A stretch of DNA of 64,000 nt, from assembly GCA_017449265.1 (NCBI GenBank), contig JAFSJW010000017.1:21686-85685 (forward strand). The letters run 5' to 3'. This document shows positions 49,681 through 57,220 of this stretch, piece after piece. The stretch comes from Treponema sp. (GTDB taxonomy: Bacteria > Spirochaetota > Spirochaetia > Treponematales > Treponemataceae). The notes under the pieces were generated by a model. That model saw nothing but the letters and a program-made list of their open reading frames with translations. It was not told the origin of the DNA and ran no database searches. A program made the translations under genes and the position numbers. Each line of letters starts with the position of its first letter. The first letter of the stretch is position 1.

Positions 49681-52600
49681 ATGCGTAAGGTTGTGAAAAA
49701 TATGGGAAAATATCGTTTTTCTTTTTTGATTTTTTTTGTGGCGTTCTTTTTGGGCTGTGCTTCTGCGGACACCAAGACTGTCGGTAAGAATATTCCTCCG
49801 CGCGTCATTCTGGGGGATGAGCGGATGGAGGAATATCTGCCGCTTCTGAAAGAAAAGAGGGTTGCTCTTTTTACTAACCATTCAGCAATTTTGGGCGATA
49901 AAATCATTTTGCAGGATGGAACTGTTCAGTACGGTGGATTCATGCGCGAAAACACCGTAGATGACTCCGTTGACCCTACTTTGATTCCCTTTGGTTTTGA
50001 TGCGAAGGGAAATCCTGTTCAGTACGGGGAGCATGTTCTTGACGCGCTTATTTCCAACGGCGTGAACATGGCGGCTGTTTTCAGCCCAGAGCATGGTTTC
50101 CGCGGGACTGAGGATGCGGGGGCAAATATAGAAAATTCCGTTGACGCAAAGACAGGCGTTCCGATTCTTTCGTTGTACGAGAACGACAAAACTCACGCGC
50201 CTTCTGCGGAGAATATGGCTAAGTTCGATGTGCTTCTTGTTGATATTCAGGATGTTGGCTTGCGCTACTACACATACTACATCGCCCTCTATTACCTGAT
50301 GGATGCGTGCGCTTCCGCAGGAAAGCCTGTAATTATCCTTGACAGACCGAATCCGAACGGATTTTATGTTGACGGCGGAATGTTGCAGGAAAAATATGTT
50401 TCAGGCGTAGGAAGACTTCCTGTAACAACCGTTCATGGAATGACTCTTGGCGAGCTTTCTCTTATGATGAACGGTGAGGGATGGCTTAAGTCCGGGAAAA
50501 ATGCCTGCGACCTTACCGTTATTCCGTGCCGCAATTATACGCACCAGACAAAATACTCGCTAATTCGCGCGCCGTCGCCTAATATCAAGGATATGCGCGC
50601 CGTCTACCTTTACGCATCAACTTGCTATTTTGAGAATACAATCGTTTCCGTTGGACGCGGGACTAGCTTTCCTTTCGAGGTGTACGGAAGTCCGTTTTTC
50701 AAGGAATCTTCTGGAAATGATTTTTCGTTCACTCCGCAGAGCATACCAGGCGCCACTAATCCGCCTTTCCTTGGAGAAGTTTGCTATGGAACTGATTTGC
50801 GCTCAGTTCCGATTGAGGAAATCTGGGATGCGGGCATAAATCTTTCTTATCTTTTGGATGCATATAAATCATCAAAAAATTCAAAAACGCAGGATGATTT
50901 TTTTGGAAAGACATTCAAGGACGGGGCATACTGGATAGATTTTCTGAGTGGCTCCGATTTTCTTCGTAAGCAGATTGCCGGAGGAAAATCCGCCGCGAAA
51001 ATTAAAAAGAGCTGGCAGGGCGATATAAATTCCTTCAAAAAATCCAGAAAAAAGTATCTTTTGTACAGCGAGAAAAAACTTTCTTCGTCGTGGCAGGCGG
51101 AGGTTTCTTTTCCAGACTGGATTTCAAACGCAAACTTCGCGGCGAACAATTCGTTTCCGTTCAGATTTTTCCGCGGGCAGGGAAACATAGTCGTAACTGT
51201 TTCGGATGAGTGCGAGTCATTTTCCATCTATATAAACGGAAATCGCGTTAACACTAAGTCACTTTCGGCTGGCGGAATTTATGAAATCGATATTTCAAAG
51301 TTTACGAAAGACGGATTGAATACTATTCAGGTTTCGGACATAACGCCGCGGGAGATTTCTAATGCAGTTCTTGTTCAGATTCCATATCCTGTTGTGCAGA
51401 GCGGAACTCTGAAAGATTCGGGCATTTCAAAGGATACTTTTTCTATAATCGAAAAAATCATCTCGGCTGACATAAAAAATGGTTTCACTTCCGCCCAGCT
51501 TGCTGTTGTTAAGGACGGAAAGCTCGTTTACCAGAACGCATGGGGAAATATCATTACGAATGATGAGAACGGAAAAGTCGAAAATGCCCCTAAAGTGACT
51601 AATGACACTCTTTATGATTTGGCTTCCGTTACTAAAATGTTCAGCGTGAACTTTGCGGTTCAATATCTCGTAACTCAGAAAATCCTTGAACCTGATACAA
51701 AAATCGTTTCTATTCTGGGAGATGAATTTGCCGATGACACGATTTCTATCAATTTCAAGGGTAAAGAGAAAATTCCGCTTGAAAAAATCAAAGAGTGGAA
51801 GCGAAATTTGACAATCCGCGATGTTATCTGCCACACGGCTGGATTCGCTCCTGGCTATCCTTATTATAACGACCGTTATGACATAGCTTTGGATGCATTC
51901 AACGCAGGAAAAAACAAGAACTCGCTTTTTTCTGGTTTTGATGCTGGCGAGGAGACAAGAAAAAATACGCTTGTTCAGATTTTTAGGACTCCGCTTGTGT
52001 ACGAGCCTCACACGCAGGTTGTTTACAGCGATATTGATTTTATGCTTTTGTGCTTTGTGGTGGAGAAAGTGAGCGGAATGAGAATCGACAGATTTTTGCG
52101 GACTACATTCTGGAAGCCTCTGAATCTGACGCATATTACTTACAAGCCTTTGGAAAACGGTTTTTCCAAGGAGGATTGTGCCGCAACTGACCCAACAGGA
52201 GGTTCGTGGAACGGGAAGGTTTCGTTCACAGGAAGAAGATCTGGCGTTGTACATGGTCATGTGCATGATGCAAATGCCTATCATGCGATGGCAGAAATTT
52301 CCGGTCATGCAGGGCTTTTTGCGAACGCGACTGATTTGGCGCTACTTGCTTCAGTTATGCTCACTGGTGGGTACGGAAGCAATTCGTTTTTTTCGCGCTC
52401 CGTCCTTGATGTGTTCACAGCTCCACAGAGTCTTCCGTTCGCGGATTATGCGCTTGGCTGGTGGAGGCAGGGCGAGTTTAAGACTGTGCGTAATTTTGGG
52501 GCGTTGAGCTCAAGCTCCTCATTCGGTCATCAAGGCTTTTCAGGAACTCTTGTATTTGTTGAGCCAGAAAAGAATCTTGTCATTGTCTATCTCACGAACA

Positions 52601-52869
52601 AAATAAATACGCCGATGGTTCGCGGAAAAGAGCTGATGAATCAGTTTGAAGGAAATTCATACTTGTCGGCAGTTCCTGGCTTTGTTCCTCATATAATTCT
52701 CATGGGACTTTCCGGGAATGTGAGCAAAGCCCAGTGGAAGAGTTTTGTTGGTGATATGGCGGAAGATGCCCGCCGCGTTGCGCAGCGAGATTCTGGCGAT
52801 GATAAGAATTCCACAAAATGGAAGGCATATGAATCATTGAAAAAAGTTTTCAGTGAATTAAATATCTAG
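49681..52869 (+). CDS. NamZ (DUF1343) and serine beta-lactamase-like fusion lipoprotein
   Basis: A 1062-residue lipoprotein: signal FSFLIFFVAFFLGC, then residues about 40-430 matching the exo-N-acetylmuramidase NamZ/DUF1343 family (ALFTNHSA, FSPEHGFRGTEDAG, DIQDVGLRYYTYY, ILDRPNPNGFYVDGG, VSVGRGTSFPFEVYGSPF). A beta-sandwich-like linker covers about 455-570. A class C beta-lactamase/transpeptidase-like domain lies at about 590-1010 with SxxK (LASVTKMF), a YSD tyrosine motif and GHAGLFANATD. In one protein it could cut muramic acid ends and trim or recognise peptide. The start is 49681 or the ATG at 49702; neither has a strong ribosome binding site. Confidence 0.9.
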   Translation: MRKVVKNMGKYRFSFLIFFVAFFLGCASADTKTVGKNIPPRVILGDERMEEYLPLLKEKRVALFTNHSAILGDKIILQDGTVQYGGFMRENTVDDSVDPTLIPFGFDAKGNPVQYGEHVLDALISNGVNMAAVFSPEHGFRGTEDAGANIENSVDAKTGVPILSLYENDKTHAPSAENMAKFDVLLVDIQDVGLRYYTYYIALYYLMDACASAGKPVIILDRPNPNGFYVDGGMLQEKYVSGVGRLPVTTVHGMTLGELSLMMNGEGWLKSGKNACDLTVIPCRNYTHQTKYSLIRAPSPNIKDMRAVYLYASTCYFENTIVSVGRGTSFPFEVYGSPFFKESSGNDFSFTPQSIPGATNPPFLGEVCYGTDLRSVPIEEIWDAGINLSYLLDAYKSSKNSKTQDDFFGKTFKDGAYWIDFLSGSDFLRKQIAGGKSAAKIKKSWQGDINSFKKSRKKYLLYSEKKLSSSWQAEVSFPDWISNANFAANNSFPFRFFRGQGNIVVTVSDECESFSIYINGNRVNTKSLSAGGIYEIDISKFTKDGLNTIQVSDITPREISNAVLVQIPYPVVQSGTLKDSGISKDTFSIIEKIISADIKNGFTSAQLAVVKDGKLVYQNAWGNIITNDENGKVENAPKVTNDTLYDLASVTKMFSVNFAVQYLVTQKILEPDTKIVSILGDEFADDTISINFKGKEKIPLEKIKEWKRNLTIRDVICHTAGFAPGYPYYNDRYDIALDAFNAGKNKNSLFSGFDAGEETRKNTLVQIFRTPLVYEPHTQVVYSDIDFMLLCFVVEKVSGMRIDRFLRTTFWKPLNLTHITYKPLENGFSKEDCAATDPTGGSWNGKVSFTGRRSGVVHGHVHDANAYHAMAEISGHAGLFANATDLALLASVMLTGGYGSNSFFSRSVLDVFTAPQSLPFADYALGWWRQGEFKTVRNFGALSSSSSFGHQGFSGTLVFVEPEKNLVIVYLTNKINTPMVRGKELMNQFEGNSYLSAVPGFVPHIILMGLSGNVSKAQWKSFVGDMAEDARRVAQRDSGDDKNSTKWKAYESLKKVFSELNI

Positions 52870-52895
52870 AAATTTAATTTTACGGAGGCTGATTT

Positions 52896-53579
52896 ATGAA
52901 ACGAAAAATTTTTTCTCTTGTTTTGTTTTTTATGGCAATTTTTTCTGGAACAGTTTTTGCCGCTTCTGAAGAGCTTGGTCTGTACGGAAAGCTGACATTT
53001 GGCTACCAGAAAAGTTCCACGAAAATTGATTTTGATTATTATAGCTACGATACCGTTTCGTTTGGTGAGATTTTAAAACGAAAGCACTCCGCAAACGAAG
53101 TTGTGAATACGAGCGGATTTGAGATTATTCCTACTGTCGGAATAGTGCTTCCTTTTTCAACTGAGGTTCCTTTCGGCTCATTCTCGTATTCAATCGAGCC
53201 GTTCGTTGGCTTTACGCTTGGCGGTACTGACGATTTTTACTGGTTCAAAACGACAACGACTGTCATTTGCCCGGGGGTAAATTTTATTCTTGATTATCAT
53301 TTCCCAACTGATTTTCCTACTGCTCTCAGAAAGCTGGTTCCGTATGTTGGGGCTGGATTCGGAGTGCCTATTTCAATCGTCAAGACTGAATTCAAAACAG
53401 CTTGGAGCGATGCGAACGATGACTCTACTGATGTTTACGCCGCATTCCGCGTGAACTTGCTTACAGGCGCACGATATGACTTTGCGAAAAAATTCGGTGT
53501 CCTTGTGGAAATGAATCTTGGATTCTCAAACTATTTTGCGTGGTCAAACAGAATCGGGCTCAGGTATGTTTTCAAGTAG
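52896..53579 (+). CDS. Outer-membrane beta-barrel-like exported protein
   Basis: A 227-residue protein. Signal peptide at 1-22 (FSLVLFFMAIFSGTVFA), then alternating hydrophobic/polar strands typical of a small barrel (LGLYGKLTFGYQK, FGSFSYSIEPFVGFTLGG, LVPYVGAGFGVPISIV, AAFRVNLLTGARYDFAKKFGVLVEMNLGFSNYF) and a terminal aromatic strand ending YVFK. No specific family recognised; it resembles opacity-type or OmpW-like small barrels. ACGGAGG precedes the ATG. Confidence 0.75.
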   Translation: MKRKIFSLVLFFMAIFSGTVFAASEELGLYGKLTFGYQKSSTKIDFDYYSYDTVSFGEILKRKHSANEVVNTSGFEIIPTVGIVLPFSTEVPFGSFSYSIEPFVGFTLGGTDDFYWFKTTTTVICPGVNFILDYHFPTDFPTALRKLVPYVGAGFGVPISIVKTEFKTAWSDANDDSTDVYAAFRVNLLTGARYDFAKKFGVLVEMNLGFSNYFAWSNRIGLRYVFK

Positions 53580-53599
53580 CGGAGAATACGGGGCTTTGT

Positions 53600-54631
53600 A
53601 TGGCTGATGAGTTTTACGAGAAAGCATTCTCAAGATGGCAGAGCCTTGCAAAGCCGCTTGGAGGGCTGGGGCTTTTTGAGGAGTATGTTTGTAAGATTGC
53701 TTCCGTTCAGAAAACAGAAACACCTGATATTTCAAGGCGTGTTCTTGCGGTGTTCTGTGCGGACAACGGAATCGTGGAGGAAGGGGTGAGCCAGACAGAC
53801 TCGTCCGTGACAAGGATTGTTGCGGAGAATCTTTCTCGCGGGGAAACAAGCGTCTGCAAGATGGCGGCTTTGGCAAAATGCGAGATTATTGGCGTTGACT
53901 GCGGAATAATACGAAAAAACAGCTCCCAGAAATCTCCGAGCGGTTTTTATGATTTTTTCATTGCGAACGGAACGGAGAATTTTTTGAAGTACGATGCGAT
54001 GAGCCGGTGTGATTGCGAGCTTGCGATTCAGAACGGAATTAATCTTTCGCTTTCCCTTAAAGAAAAAGGCTATAATCTGTTTGCCACAGGCGAGATGGGA
54101 ATTGGGAACACTACAACTTCGAGCGCGGTTCTTGCCTCAATTCTTGATATTCCTCCTGAAAAAGTGACCGGACGGGGCGCAGGACTGAGCGATGCGGCTT
54201 TCCTTCACAAAATTGATGTTATTCGCAGCGGCATCGCAGAACGAAAGCCTGAGAAAAAGGATGTCGTTGATGTGCTTTCAAAAGTCGGCGGATTCGACAT
54301 TGCCACGATGTGCGGATTTTTTCTCGGGGCGCAGAAGGCCTGTGTTCCGTGCATAGTCGATGGCTTTATTTCCGGCGTGGCGGCTTTATGTGCGTGCCGC
54401 ATTTGCCCTGATGTCCGTTCTGTTCTTCTTGCGAGCCATCTGAGCGGGGAACTTGCCGGAAAAATCGTTCTGGACGCGCTGGGACTTACTCCTGTCATAA
54501 CGGCAGGAATGCACTTGGGCGAAGGGACTGGCTGCATGACGCTTATTCCGCTTTTGGATATGGCTCTTGAGGTGTTTTTCAAGATGCCAACTTTTCGCGA
54601 CATAAAAATCAAGGCGTATGAGCCTTTTTAA
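53600..54631 (+). CDS. cobT: Nicotinate-nucleotide:dimethylbenzimidazole phosphoribosyltransferase
   Basis: Makes alpha-ribazole phosphate, the lower ligand precursor of cobalamin. The start is at 53600 (MADEFYEKAFSRWQSLAKPLGGLG), giving 343 residues; the frame is open further upstream but that part overlaps the preceding gene. Seen: VLAVFCADNGIVEEGVSQ, GEMGIGNTTTSSAVLASIL (substrate loop), VTGRGAGLSD, GGFDIATMCGFFLGAQ, and the catalytic glutamate in GMHLGEGTGC. cobU follows 6 nt later, so lower-loop assembly genes are paired; cobS is absent from the window. Confidence 0.95.
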   Translation: MADEFYEKAFSRWQSLAKPLGGLGLFEEYVCKIASVQKTETPDISRRVLAVFCADNGIVEEGVSQTDSSVTRIVAENLSRGETSVCKMAALAKCEIIGVDCGIIRKNSSQKSPSGFYDFFIANGTENFLKYDAMSRCDCELAIQNGINLSLSLKEKGYNLFATGEMGIGNTTTSSAVLASILDIPPEKVTGRGAGLSDAAFLHKIDVIRSGIAERKPEKKDVVDVLSKVGGFDIATMCGFFLGAQKACVPCIVDGFISGVAALCACRICPDVRSVLLASHLSGELAGKIVLDALGLTPVITAGMHLGEGTGCMTLIPLLDMALEVFFKMPTFRDIKIKAYEPF

Positions 54632-54637
54632 TCTGCT

Positions 54638-55222
54638 ATGAATATTTTGGTTTGTGGCGGGGCTGCGAGCGGAAAAAGCGAGTTCGCCGAAAAAATTGCC
54701 GTTGATTTGAAAAAAGAGAGTGAAGGCGGAAGGCTTTTTTATCTTGCTACGATGGATAAAAACTCTGGCGGAGACACAAAGGAGCGTATAGCGAAGCACA
54801 AAAATCTTAGAGCCGGAAAAGAATTTCGGACGATTGAGCTGTGTCTTTCAGACAGTAAGATTGGACTTGTTTTTTCAGATGATGACGGTAAATTTTTCTT
54901 CCCCGAAGATTTTTGTCAGAAAAACGCAACGATTCTTCTTGAAGACATGGGAAACCTTGTTGCCCGTGTTGTGTTTTCATTTTCCCAAGCTGATTATTTT
55001 AAAATTATCTCTGATTTTATCTCTGTTTTGGAGCGGAAAAGCGAGAATCTTGTTGTAGTCACGAACGAGATTTTCCTTGAGGAGCTTAGACTTGAGGACG
55101 AGTTTATGCGCTCGTATTTCGATGTCCTTGCAAAAGTAAATGCTTTTTTTGCAAGGACATCGAAAAAAGTCGTTCAGGTTGTGGCAGGAATCCCGCTAGA
55201 ACTTAGCTGCGAAAGCTCTTAG
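54638..55222 (+). CDS. cobU: Adenosylcobinamide kinase/guanylyltransferase
   Basis: A 194-residue RecA-like protein: Walker A GGAASGKSEFAEK, YLATMDKNSGGDTKERIAKHKNLR with the guanylylated histidine region (RIxxHxxxR), LEDMGNLVARVVF (Walker B-like), and VTNEIFLEELRLEDEFMRSYFDVLAKVNAFFA. It phosphorylates adenosylcobinamide and then activates it as GDP derivative. Divergent in the VxNEVG motif (here VTNEIF). Its last 27 nt overlap the convergent argH gene. Confidence 0.9.
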   Translation: MNILVCGGAASGKSEFAEKIAVDLKKESEGGRLFYLATMDKNSGGDTKERIAKHKNLRAGKEFRTIELCLSDSKIGLVFSDDDGKFFFPEDFCQKNATILLEDMGNLVARVVFSFSQADYFKIISDFISVLERKSENLVVVTNEIFLEELRLEDEFMRSYFDVLAKVNAFFARTSKKVVQVVAGIPLELSCESS

Positions 55223-56623
55223 TGAGTCAATCTGCTTTTGGACTTCATCGGGGCTTGGACCTCCCGTGGTCTTTCGAGCTTCCATGCAGGCCCTTGGCGT
55301 GATTTTTTCAAAAATATCTTCTTCAAAAAGCGGCGAAATGTTTTTCATGTCAGAAAGGCTCAGTTCTTCGATTGCTGATTTTCCTGAGTCAATCGCAAGC
55401 CTGACGCATTTTGCGCTTACTCCGTGGGCAGTACGGAACGGGAGCCCTTTCCGTACGAGATAGTCCGCTACATCCGTTGCGTTTGCGAATCCGCCGTAGC
55501 AACTTCCTTCCATTTTTGGCAGATTCCACTTTGCGCTTTCAATCATAGCTTCAAACACGATGACATTTCCTGAAACTGTGTCCAAAGCCTCGAACAGCGG
55601 GGCTTTGTCTTCTTGCATGTCCCTGTCGTATGCTAGCGGAAGCCCTTTCATCATAACAAGAAGATTTATAAGGTCACCGTAGACTTTACCAGTTCTTCCG
55701 CGGATAAGTTCCGCAAAATCTGGATTTTTTTTCTGCGGCATGATTGATGAGCCAGTTGACCATTTTTCGCTCAAGTCGATGAAGCCGAATTCAGTAGTTG
55801 ACCAAAGAACTACTTCTTCGCACATTCGGCTCAAATGCTGCTGGAGAATCGCAAAATCAGAAGTGAACTCAATGCAGTAGTCTCTGTCTGAAACTGAATC
55901 AAGCGAATTGTCGGTTACACCCTCAAAGCCAAGCTCCTTTGCTACTTCCTCACGGTCAAGAGGAAGTCCGCTTCCCATAAGCGCGCCGCTTCCGAGAGGG
56001 GAGAGCGAGACTCTTTTCAATGAGTCGGAAAGTCTTTCCACATCTCGCTTCAGCATGAATGACCATGCGCACAAATGCTGCGCAAGAGTTCCTGGCTGCG
56101 CATGCTGCATATGGGTGTATCCTGTGAGCAGGGAATTTTTGTTTTCCTGTGCGATATTTGCCAGTGTTTTTATAAGTGAAGCGATTTGTTTTTGTAGCTG
56201 GGGAATCATGCGGCGCAGGTAAAGTCGCTCGTCCAGTGCAATCTGGTCATTTCGGCTTCGTCCCGTGTGGAGTTTTCTTCCGGCATCCCCGATTCTGTCG
56301 GTGAGCGTTGCCTCAACGAACGAATGAATATCTTCCGCCGAGTAGTCGATTTTTAATGCGCCAGAGGACAAATCTTTTTCGATTGAGTCAAGTCCGTTCT
56401 GAATTTGGGCGTTTTCTTCTTCAGAAATTATTTTTTGCTTCGATAGCATTTTTGCGTGCGCTTTTGAGCCGTGAATGTCGTCAAGTGCCATTCTCTCGTC
56501 AACATGGATTGATGTCTCAAATTCCACCGCCGCCGCGTCTGGACCTTCCGCAAACCGTCCGTGCCAAAGTGCCGCATGGTTGTTGTCCGTTATTGCTCCG
56601 TGAGCATTGTTTTCGTTTGTCAT
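55196..56623 (-). CDS. argH: Argininosuccinate lyase
   Basis: Splits argininosuccinate into arginine and fumarate. The start is set at 56623 (MTNENNAHGAITDNN), giving 475 residues; a longer in-frame reading to 56677 is not family-like. Seen: LWHGRFAEGPD, DIHSFVEATLTDRIGDAGRKLHTGRSRNDQIALD, GYTHMQHAQPGTLAQHL, and the fumarase-superfamily signature SSIMPQKKNPDFAELIRGRTGK. No other arginine gene is adjacent. The 3' end overlaps cobU with no terminator between. Confidence 0.96.
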   Translation of the reverse strand: MTNENNAHGAITDNNHAALWHGRFAEGPDAAAVEFETSIHVDERMALDDIHGSKAHAKMLSKQKIISEEENAQIQNGLDSIEKDLSSGALKIDYSAEDIHSFVEATLTDRIGDAGRKLHTGRSRNDQIALDERLYLRRMIPQLQKQIASLIKTLANIAQENKNSLLTGYTHMQHAQPGTLAQHLCAWSFMLKRDVERLSDSLKRVSLSPLGSGALMGSGLPLDREEVAKELGFEGVTDNSLDSVSDRDYCIEFTSDFAILQQHLSRMCEEVVLWSTTEFGFIDLSEKWSTGSSIMPQKKNPDFAELIRGRTGKVYGDLINLLVMMKGLPLAYDRDMQEDKAPLFEALDTVSGNVIVFEAMIESAKWNLPKMEGSCYGGFANATDVADYLVRKGLPFRTAHGVSAKCVRLAIDSGKSAIEELSLSDMKNISPLFEEDIFEKITPRACMEARKTTGGPSPDEVQKQIDSLRAFAAKF

Positions 56624-56692
56624 AATGAACGATTTTACACTATTTTTCTGAAATGAAGAAGTACGCATATTGTTCACAAAATCTGTTTTCAG

Positions 56693-57187
56693 TCAGGGCC
56701 AAAATCTTAGCGCGAGCGAGCATGGAAAATTGACGGGTCGGAAAAGGAAACCGGCTCCATCGTCATCTGCCTGGATTCCAACCTGCATGTCCCATACAAC
56801 TTGTGCAGAAAGCTCTAGATGTCTTTTGAAAAAGAAAAAATCGATTCCAGCACCAGCCCGTGAGCCGAAAGCTGCCTCAAATTTATTGTCATCGGCGCAA
56901 AAATCTTTCTGAAATCCGAGTGAAAAACCCCACAATGCGAACCAGCTTATGTTGTCGGCAAGTTTTTTGTGGATAATCCAGTTGTCTGCGCTTAGTGAAA
57001 TTGCCGGGCTATTGTGAACATTCAGCTGAAAGCACCAGGGGGTCGTGTCGGCCCTGAACGATATTCCTGCAAAAAAATTTGGTGCGGTGGAAAAATCATA
57101 CCCGCAATCTGCACCAATGCCGAAGTCAGCGAAAATCGAAACTGGCAGGAAAAATATGAGAATAATTGAGAAAAATTTTTTCTTCAT
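56693..57187 (-). CDS. Exported beta-barrel-like protein
   Basis: A 164-residue protein with a signal peptide (1-20, FFSIILIFFLPVSIFA) and amphipathic strands rich in F, W and G (FGIGADCGYDFS, FFAGISFRADTTPWCFQLNVH, ISWFALWGFSLGFQKDF, AAFGSRAGAGIDFFFFKRHLELSAQVVWDMQVGI) ending ALRFWP. Probably a small outer-membrane protein. AAGG precedes the ATG. It lies in a run of minus-strand genes downstream of the DEAH helicase. Confidence 0.65.
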   Translation of the reverse strand: MKKKFFSIILIFFLPVSIFADFGIGADCGYDFSTAPNFFAGISFRADTTPWCFQLNVHNSPAISLSADNWIIHKKLADNISWFALWGFSLGFQKDFCADDNKFEAAFGSRAGAGIDFFFFKRHLELSAQVVWDMQVGIQADDDGAGFLFRPVNFPCSLALRFWP

Positions 57188-57220
57188 AGCAAGGAAACCT
57201 TTAGAAAAAAGCCAGGTTCT

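Noticed and set aside
49608..49688. 26-residue upstream reading frame overlapping the start of the NamZ fusion gene (MKLNLSAYRANF...)
   Set aside because: Could be a leader peptide because it overlaps the NamZ start, but the ribosome binding site is weak and the length is near chance in AT-rich DNA.
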